Below are positions 1 to 7,497 of a DNA stretch of 27,014 nucleotides, one piece after another (within the stretch, counting starts at the first letter, position 1; each line of letters starts with the position of its first letter). The notes under the pieces are model-generated. The model saw only the letters and a list, made by a program, of their open reading frames with translations, did no database searches and was not told the origin of the DNA. Source of the stretch: an uncultured Eubacteriales bacterium (GTDB lineage: Bacteria > Bacillota > Clostridia > Oscillospirales > Acutalibacteraceae); NCBI GenBank assembly GCA_934444895.1, contig CAKSDA010000006.1, positions 1-27,014 of the forward strand, read 5' to 3'. Position numbers and translations under genes: made by a program.

Positions 1-77
1 CCTCGCAAAGACGACAAGCCTAAAAATGCCTAAAGATCGCTGTTTTGGGCAGGTTCGGCTTATCCCTGTTTGCCTAG
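1..77 (-). repeat. Left arm of a long inverted repeat
   Basis: This stretch is the reverse complement of the segment at 26888-26965. I aligned the arms by eye: 77 and 78 bases, differing by one indel and one substitution. The arm may continue beyond the left edge of the window. No transposase or other reading frame goes with it, so it looks like a dispersed intergenic repeat rather than an IS end. The remaining bases up to 206 hold only the GTAACACTAG word, also present next to the right arm, and the ribosome binding site of the first gene. Confidence 0.85.
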
Positions 78-206
78 GCTTTTGATTGTCGAAACCGTTG
101 CCCCCCGATTGCTTTGTCTGGGCACTTTATTTTCTAAACCGTAACACTAGACGCAAAGTGTTTAAAAACCAGCTGCTAATATTATAAAAAAACTGGAGGT
201 TTTGCT

Positions 207-1514
207 ATGCGCATGTATGATCTTATAATGAAAAAAAGAAAAAAACTTGAACTTAGTGAAGATGAAATTAATTTTATTATAAATGGCTATACAAAAGGCG
301 AAATACCGGATTATCAGATGTCGGCTTTTGCAATGGCAGTAGTTTTTAATTCCATGACAACAAACGAAACTGCCGCTTTGACAAGGGCCATTGCATATTC
401 CGGTGATATTACCGATCTTTCATCGCTTGGGGATTTAACGGTCGACAAACACTCAACCGGAGGAGTGGGGGATAAGACCACTTTGATTGTGGCTCCGATT
501 GTTGCGGCATGCGGGCTCAAAATTGCAAAGATTTCCGGCCGTGGACTGGGTCATACCGGAGGTACGGTAGACAAGCTGGAATCTATTAAGGGATACAAAA
601 TAAATCTGAGTTCAACAGAATTTCTGGGTCAGGTGGAGAAAATAGGAATTGCAGTAACAGGGCAAAGCGGAAATCTTACTCCGGCAGACAAAAAGCTCTA
701 TGCTTTAAGAGATGTTACTGCTACGGTTGATTCAATACCGCTTATTGTTTCCAGTATCATGGGCAAAAAAATTGCTTCCGGCGCAAAAACCATTGTATTA
801 GATGTAAAAACCGGAAGCGGTGCGTTTTTTGAAGATTTGGATTCGGCGATTGAACTTTCAAAAGAAATGGTGAATATAGGAAACAGCTGCCAAAGAAACA
901 CTGCGGCTCTTATAACGAACATGGATATTCCTTTGGGCTATGCAATCGGAAATTCTCTTGAGGTAGCGGAAGCGGTTGATTTGCTTAAGGGAAAGAAAAT
1001 TGATGATCTTTATGAAATTTGTCTTTCCCTTTCCGCAGCAATGCTGGCAAAGAGTCTTAATATTACCTTCAGCGAAGGATTTAAAAGAGCAGACCGGGCG
1101 GTTAAAAGCGGCAAGGCTTTGGAAAAGTTCAAAGAATGGATATCCGTTCAGGGCGGCGATATTGGGTTTATTGACGACTACAGCAAGTTGCCGACGGCAA
1201 AGTACAGCAGAACAGTGCAGCTTAACGAAAGCGGCTGGATATGCAAAATGGAAACTTCGCAAATAGGAAAAGCGGTTTCGGTTTTGGGAGCAGGAAGAAT
1301 AAAAAAAGAGGACAGTATTGATTATTCGGCAGGTATTGTTTTGAGTAAAAAAACGGGTGATAAAGTTTCACCGGGCGATGTATTGGCAACAATATATACA
1401 AACAGTGAAAAGACTCTTGATTTGGCGGAAGAAATTTTAAACAAGGCAGTTACCGTTGGAAGTATAAAGCCACAAAGACAAAAGCTTATATACAAAATGG
1501 TTGGAATAGACTGA
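207..1514 (+). CDS. pdp: Pyrimidine-nucleoside phosphorylase
   Basis: This cytosolic enzyme of nucleoside salvage splits uridine, thymidine or deoxyuridine with phosphate into free base and (deoxy)ribose-1-phosphate. The 435 residues align end to end with the Bacillus Pdp family, which is about 433 residues. Visible features are the N-terminal MRMYDLIMKKR helix, the phosphate-binding DKHSTGGVGDKT loop (about residues 80-91), the family signature SGRGLGHTGGTVDKLES (about 110-126), the GQSGNLTPADKKLYALRDVT segment, and a C-terminal alpha/beta domain with LGAGR and KxGDKV motifs. The start follows a TGGAGG ribosome binding site. The gene appears intact and monocistronic, with its own terminator. 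It resembles a housekeeping gene beside which the phage-type cassette sits. The close relative deoA (thymidine phosphorylase) is the alternative name; substrate preference cannot be read from the sequence. Confidence 0.95.
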   Translation: MRMYDLIMKKRKKLELSEDEINFIINGYTKGEIPDYQMSAFAMAVVFNSMTTNETAALTRAIAYSGDITDLSSLGDLTVDKHSTGGVGDKTTLIVAPIVAACGLKIAKISGRGLGHTGGTVDKLESIKGYKINLSSTEFLGQVEKIGIAVTGQSGNLTPADKKLYALRDVTATVDSIPLIVSSIMGKKIASGAKTIVLDVKTGSGAFFEDLDSAIELSKEMVNIGNSCQRNTAALITNMDIPLGYAIGNSLEVAEAVDLLKGKKIDDLYEICLSLSAAMLAKSLNITFSEGFKRADRAVKSGKALEKFKEWISVQGGDIGFIDDYSKLPTAKYSRTVQLNESGWICKMETSQIGKAVSVLGAGRIKKEDSIDYSAGIVLSKKTGDKVSPGDVLATIYTNSEKTLDLAEEILNKAVTVGSIKPQRQKLIYKMVGID

Positions 1515-1539
1515 AAATTTAATTTATAAAAAGTTTTGG

Positions 1540-1566
1540 GCTCTGCTGCAAAGCAGAGCTTTTTTA
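1540..1566 (+). terminator. Intrinsic terminator after pdp
   Basis: An 8-bp perfect stem, GCTCTGCT/AGCAGAGC, closes a GCAA tetraloop and is followed directly by seven T. It lies 26 bases after the pdp stop codon. Confidence 0.9.
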
Positions 1567-1712
1567 TATGTATTTATTTTTTAGTAAGCAGCGTATAGGT
1601 GATTATCGGAAAATAACAGATTATTAGGTGGATATCAGTTAAAGAAAACATATTAGTGGGGGGATAACCAACCCTGATAATTATATAATACGAAAAACAA
1701 AGGAGGAATAAC

Positions 1713-3734
1713 ATGGTTAGACTTAAAAATAAAAAAGCAAGAATTTACAAGGGCGCATATACCCCTGTAAGCTTAAAGAAAAATTCTTTGGATTTCGGCG
1801 GAGCTTATGAAAAAAGCATTTATGGAGAAAGCGTTGAACTTTACGGAACATATAATGCAAAGGTTGACAAGTTAAGCTTTGTAGGAAGAACGGCTGTTGA
1901 ACCCACCGGCAAAAATTTTTGCGGCCAGCCCGGTGAATTTACAGAAAACGGCATAACGCTGACAAGGACTTCTGACGGAAAGTTTAATGTAAGCGGTACT
2001 ATAAGCGCTAATTTTGAAAAGGTTATAGCAACAGCAACCGTATATGAAGGAACATATACCGCTTCAGGATCAGCCGGGATTTTGGTTAATTATACCGGGG
2101 AACAGTGGCATAACATTAAAAACGGTTTTACATTTACAGTAAGCGGAAAAACCACCGTTAGATTTAAACTTGTTTTAAAGGTTGCAAACCAGGTAAATGG
2201 CAGCATAAATAATGAAGCAGAGTATATTCAGCTTGAAAAAGGAACGGCCGTAACCGAATTTGAAAAGAATTTAACGGGAGCGCCGTCTATAGATAATGTT
2301 TACAAAATAAGGGCGGCAAAAGGATATGTAAAAGCGCTTGGCGGTCTGTCGGAGCCATATTCTACATATGAAACGATTTACCCTGTGCTGAGAGCAATTT
2401 ATGTTGATGCAGACTGTGATTATAATTACACCGAAACACTTAAAGACCAAACTGTTAATTATATAATCGCGGATGAAGTAAAAAACGGAAAATATTACCG
2501 AAAAACACAGTATATATCTTTATACGGTCAGGAATCATTTACATGTACAGGCCCGGTAAATAGGATATATTCTTTTAAATATGCGTTAGATGAAACATAT
2601 TATTTAAAATATCCGGAAAAAATGTTGTCAACGCATTTTTGCTATTGTGACGGAACCGATGAGGGTATTTCGTATGATGAAGCGACCAAGAGTATTATAT
2701 TTAATATTTCCGAAAGCCGAAACATTAAAACCGTGGAGGCATTTCAAAACTATGCTTTACAGCAGGCAAATGCCGGAACTCCCATAATGGTGGTGTTTGT
2801 AAAGGCAGAACCTACGGTTACTGCGGGAATATCATCAACCCCGCTTAAAACATATCCCGGCTACAGTAAAATTTACACCACCGCAACCGGTAATGATATG
2901 CCTTATTTAATGAGGGGAACCGTATGCGTTGACAGCAATTTTCAAACTGTGTCCGACAGAGATATAACAATAAATGACTCGGCCGGAGGCAAATTTAAAC
3001 AAATCAGATTTTTAGGCAGTAATAATTTATTTGATACTATAAATTTGAGTATCATCGGAAAAAACATTTTCGGCAATGGGAGTTTTACAAATGATTCGGA
3101 TGTAACTGTTACTGTAAATAAAAACAAGGTTACTTTCAGTTGCAACGACACGGTTTCAGAAAACAAAAGTATTTATATTGAGTACAGTTTAAATGTCGGA
3201 GAATATTTTTTCAGCAAGGAAGACCAATTAGATGTTTACTATAGAATAGGCACCAGATCGTGGTTCAAGGTGCCGGATACCAACAAAGCAGTGATTGTTT
3301 TGGATGAAGCGTCAAGCGTTAAGTTTATGGTGTCGGTTCCGGCAGGACAGACCGTTGAACTTATAAAACCAATGCTGGCGGTAGGAAGCGAAACAACAGA
3401 ATTTACACCGATGGAAACTAAGCAAACAATCGAAGCATCTACTAAACTCAGGATTATACCGTCCGGCTCAGGCAAGCCTATTGCAAGGGATGATATAACG
3501 GTTGATTATTATAAAAAGAAGGTGATAAAGACACAAAGGGTTGACTCTGCTGTTGATGATATGGGAGTCGGCGAATACATAGATAATGCATCGTACATGT
3601 TAAGCACACCCACGGTAACCGATATAACCAGCACCGAACTGGGTATTGCTTTGTTAAAATTTCGTTCGCTTTATCCCGGTATGAACATTTCAAGTAATGT
3701 TGATATTGAGGTTGAATATGATAAACGCTGGTAG
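1713..3734 (+). CDS. Phage tail-fibre/baseplate-like protein
   Basis: This 673-residue protein is probably a structural, possibly receptor-binding, component of a phage tail or a phage-derived particle. I do not recognise an exact homologue. It contains two jelly-roll-like modules of the kind scattered in Bacillota phage tail proteins: about residues 65-195, opening at KNFCGQPG and closing with IQLEKGTAVTEFE, and about 440-575, opening at NLFDTINLSIIGKNIFG and closing with LAVGSETTEFTPME. The NAKVDKLSFVGRT segment before module 1 is also a common phage motif. There is no signal peptide or membrane segment. A strong AAAGGAGGAATAAC ribosome binding site fixes the start; a TATAAT at 1684-1689 lacks a convincing -35. 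The gene sits directly before holin and endolysin genes, the usual order at the end of a siphophage late operon. The phage assignment rests mainly on this context. Confidence 0.65.
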   Translation: MVRLKNKKARIYKGAYTPVSLKKNSLDFGGAYEKSIYGESVELYGTYNAKVDKLSFVGRTAVEPTGKNFCGQPGEFTENGITLTRTSDGKFNVSGTISANFEKVIATATVYEGTYTASGSAGILVNYTGEQWHNIKNGFTFTVSGKTTVRFKLVLKVANQVNGSINNEAEYIQLEKGTAVTEFEKNLTGAPSIDNVYKIRAAKGYVKALGGLSEPYSTYETIYPVLRAIYVDADCDYNYTETLKDQTVNYIIADEVKNGKYYRKTQYISLYGQESFTCTGPVNRIYSFKYALDETYYLKYPEKMLSTHFCYCDGTDEGISYDEATKSIIFNISESRNIKTVEAFQNYALQQANAGTPIMVVFVKAEPTVTAGISSTPLKTYPGYSKIYTTATGNDMPYLMRGTVCVDSNFQTVSDRDITINDSAGGKFKQIRFLGSNNLFDTINLSIIGKNIFGNGSFTNDSDVTVTVNKNKVTFSCNDTVSENKSIYIEYSLNVGEYFFSKEDQLDVYYRIGTRSWFKVPDTNKAVIVLDEASSVKFMVSVPAGQTVELIKPMLAVGSETTEFTPMETKQTIEASTKLRIIPSGSGKPIARDDITVDYYKKKVIKTQRVDSAVDDMGVGEYIDNASYMLSTPTVTDITSTELGIALLKFRSLYPGMNISSNVDIEVEYDKRW

Positions 3735-3743
3735 GCTTTAAAA

Positions 3744-3811
3744 TTTCAGTTTTAGTTACAGTTATAGTTATAGTTACATTTAACAGTTGCAGTTATATTT
3801 ACAGTTAGAGT
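3744..3811 (+). repeat. Degenerate hexamer array in an intergenic gap
   Basis: About eleven imperfect copies of a six-base unit (TACAGT, TATAGT, TTTAGT, TGCAGT, TAGAGT; two units carry a seventh base) run head to tail between the tail-fibre-like gene and the XhlA-like gene. A small palindrome, TACATTTGAAATGTA, follows at 3823-3837. The array is non-coding and lies 63-131 bases before the next start codon. Confidence 0.75.
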
Positions 3812-3874
3812 ACCGCTGCGTTTACATTTGAAATGTAGGTTGTAATTAAAATAATTATGAAGGAGGGGATAAAT

Positions 3875-4159
3875 ATGACGCCTGTAATAGCGGCCGTTAT
3901 TTCGGCAGCAGGTTCGATTGCGGTTGGAATTTTGTCGCTTGTCGGTGTAATACTGACAAATTCAAAATCAAACGGCAATATTCAAAGGCGCATGGAAATA
4001 AATCAGGCAATAACAGGCACGAAAATTGCGGAGCTGACAAGAGAAGTGCGGCTTCACAATAACTATGCGCGGCGTATGCCGGTTATTGAAGAACAAATAA
4101 AGGTTATAAATCATCGTATTCACGATCTAGAAAAAAATCAGATGGGAGATAGTTATTAA
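3875..4159 (+). CDS. XhlA-like membrane/coiled-coil phage protein
   Basis: This 94-residue protein has one N-terminal membrane segment (about residues 3-27, TPVIAAVISAAGSIAVGILS onward). A polar helical tail follows, ending in MPVIEEQIKVINHRIHDLEK, the pattern of small XhlA/hemolysin-like proteins encoded beside phage holins. In that family the protein is thought to act with the holin at the membrane during lysis. An in-frame ATG lies 18 bases upstream, but GGAGGGG sits between the two ATGs, seven to eight bases before the second, so I use the second. The stop overlaps the holin start (TAATG), which indicates translational coupling. Confidence is good for a lysis-module membrane protein and moderate for the XhlA name. 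Confidence 0.7.
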   Translation: MTPVIAAVISAAGSIAVGILSLVGVILTNSKSNGNIQRRMEINQAITGTKIAELTREVRLHNNYARRMPVIEEQIKVINHRIHDLEKNQMGDSY

Positions 4160-4350
4160 TGAAAGAAGTTTTAAAAAGATTTAAATCTTGGGCAGTTTGG
4201 GTTTCGGTAGTGGCGCTTGTTGTTTTTTGCGTAAAGGAATTTACCGGAATAGATATTTCAAATGAGGCAGACGGACTGTTAAATGTTTTATTACCAGTTC
4301 TGGTAGCCTTCGGAATTGTAAACAACCCTGCAGACAGTTCACATTTTTAA
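4159..4350 (+). CDS. Phage holin (phi LC3-type)
   Basis: This 63-residue protein has two hydrophobic segments (about 11-25 and 40-54) and a short polar tail. The order, basic amphipathic N-terminus, VWVSVVALVVF, then NVLLPVLVAFGIVNNPADSS, matches the phi LC3 holin family (PF04531), whose members end in a G-I-x-x-(N/D)-P-(T/A) motif. Holins oligomerise in the cytoplasmic membrane and release or activate the endolysin. The gene starts inside the stop codon of the upstream gene and ends 11 bases before the endolysin start, so the three form one lysis cassette. No frameshift or truncation is visible. Confidence 0.85.
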   Translation: MKEVLKRFKSWAVWVSVVALVVFCVKEFTGIDISNEADGLLNVLLPVLVAFGIVNNPADSSHF

Positions 4351-4361
4351 GGAGGAATATT

Positions 4362-5195
4362 ATGAAAAAGGTATTTATAGGAGTCGGTCATGGCGGTAAA
4401 GACAGCGGAGCTGTTGCCAACGGACTTCTTGAAAAGAATGTTAATTTAAAAATAGCGCTTGCATGCAAAGCAGAGCTTGAAAAAAGCGGAGTTTCTGTTG
4501 GAATAAGCAGAACAAAGGATGAAAACTGCGGGCTTGCGGCGGAAATAAAAAGGTGCAATGATTTTTGTCCTGATTTTGCGGTTGAAATACATAATAATTC
4601 AGGCGGAGGAGACGGCGCTGAAATATATCACGCCTTAAAAGGCGGAAAAGGTAAAGAGCTTGCCGAAAATATCATGAGTGAGATTATTAAACTCGGCCAA
4701 AACAGCAGAGGTCTTAAAACAAAACGCAATAAACTGGGACTGGATTATTTCGGCTGGATAAGGCAGACTAAGGCTCCCGCAGCACTTGTGGAATGTGCTT
4801 TTTTGGACAGTAATGATTGCAAAATAATTGATACTGCGGAAAAGCAAAATGCTATGGGTATTGCAGTTGCAAAGGGAGTTCTTAAAACCTTAAATATAAA
4901 GCAAAGTGCGACTAAAACCGAAGCAAAACCCGCTGAGAAGCCTTCACAAAAGCCTGCCGAAAAGCCTAAAACATCCGAAGCCGAAAATAAATATCCGCTT
5001 TACAAAGTAACCGGTATTTGGTGCAATATAAGAAAGGGCCCCGGTACAAATTATAAGAAATGCGGAAGAGTAACAAGAGGACAGGTATTTACAATAACCG
5101 AAGTAAAGAGCGGAAAAGGCTCCAAATCCGGATGGGGAAGACTGAAATCCGGAGCCGGTTGGGTGAGTCTGGACTTCTTTAAAAAGGTTAATTAG
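4362..5195 (+). CDS. Endolysin: N-acetylmuramoyl-L-alanine amidase with SH3 domain
   Basis: The enzyme cleaves the amide bond between N-acetylmuramic acid and L-alanine in peptidoglycan. Residues 1 to about 178 form an Amidase_3 domain with the expected zinc ligands H10 (in GHGGKDSGA), E24 (LLEKNVN) and H77 (EIHNNSGG), and catalytic E144 (VECAFLD). A Lys/Pro/Glu-rich linker follows (about 182-208). The C-terminus is a bacterial SH3-type wall-binding domain (about 212-275, with WCNIRKGPGTNYKKCG and GAGWVSLDFFKKV). There is no signal peptide, so export would depend on the holin. GGAGG lies seven bases before the ATG. All catalytic residues are present, so the enzyme is predicted to be active despite the absence of the rest of a prophage. 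Confidence 0.92.
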   Translation: MKKVFIGVGHGGKDSGAVANGLLEKNVNLKIALACKAELEKSGVSVGISRTKDENCGLAAEIKRCNDFCPDFAVEIHNNSGGGDGAEIYHALKGGKGKELAENIMSEIIKLGQNSRGLKTKRNKLGLDYFGWIRQTKAPAALVECAFLDSNDCKIIDTAEKQNAMGIAVAKGVLKTLNIKQSATKTEAKPAEKPSQKPAEKPKTSEAENKYPLYKVTGIWCNIRKGPGTNYKKCGRVTRGQVFTITEVKSGKGSKSGWGRLKSGAGWVSLDFFKKVN

Positions 5196-5297
5196 GGCGT
5201 TGCACGCGATAGGGCAAATTATCTCAATCATACAATTATTAATTTTGTAAGTTTTAAAAAATATATCTCGTTCTGCCAACATTTTTTTAATAAGCTG

Positions 5298-5326
5298 TTG
5301 CTAAATTGTGCCTTTTATGATAGTAT
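5298..5326 (+). promoter_or_regulatory. Candidate sigma-A promoter for the DUF975 gene
   Basis: TTGCTA and TAGTAT are separated by 17 bases, in an AT-rich gap between the endolysin stop and the DUF975 gene. It suggests the membrane-protein gene is transcribed apart from the lysis cassette. Confidence 0.5.
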
Positions 5327-5363
5327 TAAAATATAATTAATTTGTTTTAAAGGGGAATATTTT

Positions 5364-5993
5364 ATGATTTCAAGAGCGGCAATTAAAGAAAACGCCAAGG
5401 TTCAGTTGGGAAGCAATATATTCGGTCAGGTTTGGCTTATGGCAACGCTTTTATGCTTTATTGTTACTGCTATTTCGGCAGTGGCATCCAAATGCACAAA
5501 GGGAGTTATTGTTTCTTTGATTGCAGGACCATTTGCAGTAGGTCTTTCCTTTGTTTTTCTAAACCTTGCCAGAGGTTCCGGCACCGTAAACATCGAAGAT
5601 ATGTTTGTAAACGGGTTTTCAAAGAATTTAAGCAGAAACTTTCTTGTGGGATTTTTAGCCAACCTGTTTATTGCGTTATGGTCATTGCTTTTTGTAGTTC
5701 CGGGTATTGTAAAGTACTACGCCTATTCAATGTATCCGTATATTGCAAACGATCATCCTGAATATACATGGAAACAATGTATTGATGAAAGCTGCAGAAT
5801 GACCCAGGGTCATAAAGGTGAACTTTTTGTTTTGGATCTTAGTTTCTGGGGTTGGTATATTGTAGGATCCATCTGTTTAGGACTAGGAACTTTTTGGGTA
5901 ATGTCTTATCATTTCGCCGCAAAAGCAAATTATTATGAGGCATTAAAAGGGCTTTATTACGGAACGGCTAATTTTGAAGGAAATACATATTAA
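5364..5993 (+). CDS. DUF975 family integral membrane protein
   Basis: This 209-residue protein has about four to five membrane segments (around residues 24-40, 45-66, 93-118, 158-180). The conserved DUF975 pattern includes an N-terminal soluble (S/R)RAAIKENAK helix, a central VVPGIVKYYAYSMYPYIANDHPE loop and a following CIDESCRMTQGHKGELFVLDLSFWGW segment. The family is common in Bacillota and has no established biochemical role. AAGGGGAAT precedes the ATG, and a stem-loop follows the gene. It is probably not phage-derived and marks the right edge of the lysis cassette. Confidence 0.85.
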   Translation: MISRAAIKENAKVQLGSNIFGQVWLMATLLCFIVTAISAVASKCTKGVIVSLIAGPFAVGLSFVFLNLARGSGTVNIEDMFVNGFSKNLSRNFLVGFLANLFIALWSLLFVVPGIVKYYAYSMYPYIANDHPEYTWKQCIDESCRMTQGHKGELFVLDLSFWGWYIVGSICLGLGTFWVMSYHFAAKANYYEALKGLYYGTANFEGNTY

Positions 5994-6034
5994 TTCTATA
6001 ACAAAGGCATTTTAATTTAAAAAATTAAACATTT

Positions 6035-6080
6035 GTGCTGCACTCTGAAACAAACATTTTGCTTTTACCGAGTGCAGCAC
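6035..6080 (+). terminator. Stem-loop after the DUF975 gene
   Basis: An 11-bp perfect stem, GTGCTGCACTC/GAGTGCAGCAC, encloses a 24-base loop and is followed by TTATTTA. The T tract is weak, so termination is likely but not certain. Apart from this stem and the promoter listed next, the 317 bases between the DUF975 stop and the XRE start show only AT-rich sequence. Confidence 0.6.
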
Positions 6081-6198
6081 TTATTTAGTATAGTATTATA
6101 TAGGTATAAATCCGGTAAGCTATTTTGACTTATCGGATTTTTTAGCATCTTTTATTTATTAGTCATCTCATATTTATAAATGTGGTTTTAAAAACTAC

Positions 6199-6227
6199 TT
6201 GACAGAATAAGTAAAAACTGGTAAAAT
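6199..6227 (+). promoter_or_regulatory. Strong sigma-A-type promoter for the XRE/ImmA pair
   Basis: A perfect TTGACA is followed after exactly 17 bases by TAAAAT, 83 bases before the regulator start codon. In the leader, AATATT near 6226 and the AATAACGAATATT stretch near 6270-6282 form a loose inverted repeat that could be an operator for the regulator itself. That operator is only a suggestion. Confidence 0.8.
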
Positions 6228-6310
6228 ATTAATCGGAAGTTATTTGCATAAAATATTTTAAAGCTTAATAACGAATATTCTAAAATTTCTATTTTAAAAA
6301 GAGGTGTTTT

Positions 6311-6760
6311 ATGAATTTCGGCGAAAAATTAAAATCGGTTCGTTTGTCACAAAATATTTCACAATCCGAACTTGCGAAGAAAACAGGAATTTCAGAACGG
6401 TCACTCTACACATATGAGCAAACAGGTACTTTTCCGCGCAGCAATAATTTACGTAAATTGGCCGATGCTTTGGATGTGTCGGTCAACTATCTTTTGGAAG
6501 AACAAGCAGATTTGCAGGATGAAGTTTATAAGGATGATTTTGTTGCCAATGCCGGTAATGAATTTGGATATAAAGGGAGAAGAGAGGCAACTGAACTTTT
6601 ATCAAGGGCTTCGGCATTATTTGCAGGAGGAGAACTTAACGAAGAAGATAAAGAGTTGTTTTTTCAGTCCCTTATGGAAGTTTATCTTGATTCCAAGCAG
6701 GAGGCAAGAAAGAAGTTTGCTTCAAGAAAACGCGCCAGAAAAGTTAGTCCGGATAAATAG
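6311..6760 (+). CDS. XRE-family transcriptional regulator
   Basis: This 149-residue protein has an HTH_3 (Cro/CI-type) domain at about residues 3-62: LKSVRLSQNISQSELAKKTGISERSLYTYEQTGTFPRS, then LRKLADALDVSVNYLLEE. The remaining half is acidic and helical, ending in a very basic stretch (ARKKFASRKRARK). It probably acts as a dimeric repressor. AGAGGTGTTTT lies before the ATG. The metallopeptidase gene follows after 36 bases, an arrangement seen in ICEs and prophages where an ImmA-type protease cleaves or inactivates the repressor, with ICEBs1 ImmR/ImmA as the model. Whether it controls the upstream lysis cassette is not shown by the sequence. Confidence 0.88.
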   Translation: MNFGEKLKSVRLSQNISQSELAKKTGISERSLYTYEQTGTFPRSNNLRKLADALDVSVNYLLEEQADLQDEVYKDDFVANAGNEFGYKGRREATELLSRASALFAGGELNEEDKELFFQSLMEVYLDSKQEARKKFASRKRARKVSPDK

Positions 6761-6796
6761 AAAATCATTATCATACGGTGTTTTCGGAGGATTTAA

Positions 6797-7339
6797 ATGT
6801 CTAATATTAAATACATTTATAGGACTGTTGACCAATTAATTGACAAATACGACACCAGAGATCCTTTTAAAATATGCAAGGATTCTGATATACACCTTTA
6901 CTATACCGATTTGGGAAGTGCACTTAAAGCCTATTATTTTTACCAATCAAGAATTAAAAACATAGTAATAAATTCAAATGCCGGTTCTGTAGTTCGAAGA
7001 ATTCTTTGCGCGCACGAACTCGGTCACGCAACGCTCCACGGTAAAATGGCTTCTATGAAGGGATTTAGGGAATTGGGGCTTTTCGATTCGTTGATTCCCA
7101 CAGAATATGAGGCTAATTTATTTGCCGCCGAACTTATTATTTCGGATGAAGACTTGCTGAATTTGCTGGAAGAATCAGACGGTTCGCTTTTTTCTATTGC
7201 AAGTGAACTGTATGTTCCTTTTGAACTTTTGGATTTCAAATTAAAGATTATGAAAACAAAGGGGCATAATGTCAATGTTCCTTGTATTTCGGCTTCCGAT
7301 TTTCTTAAAAGGGATATTACCGGCGGTATTTATGATTAG
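6797..7339 (+). CDS. ImmA/IrrE-family zinc metallopeptidase
   Basis: This 180-residue protein carries the zinc-binding HExxH motif as H73-E-L-G-H77 in CAHELGHATLHG. The usual downstream helix is EYEANLFAAELII, which supplies the third zinc ligand in the family. It belongs to the ImmA/IrrE group (COG2856), cytoplasmic proteases that relieve repression by cutting or binding XRE repressors. It shares a short gap and probably a promoter with the XRE gene, and TCGGAGG precedes its ATG. The length is normal and all key residues are present. The likely substrate is the neighbouring repressor, which is inference from family behaviour. Confidence 0.9.
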   Translation: MSNIKYIYRTVDQLIDKYDTRDPFKICKDSDIHLYYTDLGSALKAYYFYQSRIKNIVINSNAGSVVRRILCAHELGHATLHGKMASMKGFRELGLFDSLIPTEYEANLFAAELIISDEDLLNLLEESDGSLFSIASELYVPFELLDFKLKIMKTKGHNVNVPCISASDFLKRDITGGIYD

Positions 7340-7341
7340 GC

Positions 7342-7369
7342 ATCCCTGCTTGACTAGGCAAGCAGGGAT
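7342..7369 (+). terminator. Stem-loop after the ImmA gene, sharing sequence with the terminal repeat
   Basis: An 11-bp perfect stem, ATCCCTGCTTG/CAAGCAGGGAT, closes a six-base loop, three bases after the stop codon. It has no T tract. Its right half, ACTAGGCAAGCAGGGATAA, matches the start of the long inverted-repeat arm (ACTAGGCAAACAGGGATAA) with one difference, so it may be a fragment of that repeat family used as a terminator. Confidence 0.5.
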
Positions 7370-7403
7370 AAATTTCAAAAAGTATATTGAATGTGTTGTA
7401 AGT

Positions 7404-7440
7404 ATAGCCGGTTGCGGAATTAAAATCCGCAACCGGCTAT
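7404..7440. terminator. Strong stem-loop between convergent genes
   Basis: A 15-bp perfect stem, ATAGCCGGTTGCGGA/TCCGCAACCGGCTAT, has a seven-base loop. It lies between the plus-strand ImmA gene and the minus-strand dockerin gene. No clear T run follows on either strand; a two-way transcription barrier is the simplest reading. Confidence 0.55.
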
Positions 7441-7497
7441 CACTGCTTTATGAGGTTGTTCTATAACTAACTGCTAATAAAACTTGTATAGTGTTAT

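Noticed and set aside
1713..3734. Diversity-generating retroelement target in the tail-fibre-like gene.
   Set aside because: No reverse transcriptase, template repeat or variable-repeat copy was found in the window.
3744..3811. CRISPR-like array.
   Set aside because: Units are only six bases with no spacers, and no cas genes are present.
6372..6839. 155-codon plus-strand frame overlapping the XRE gene.
   Set aside because: Out of frame with a clear HTH protein and its metallopeptidase partner; no ribosome site.
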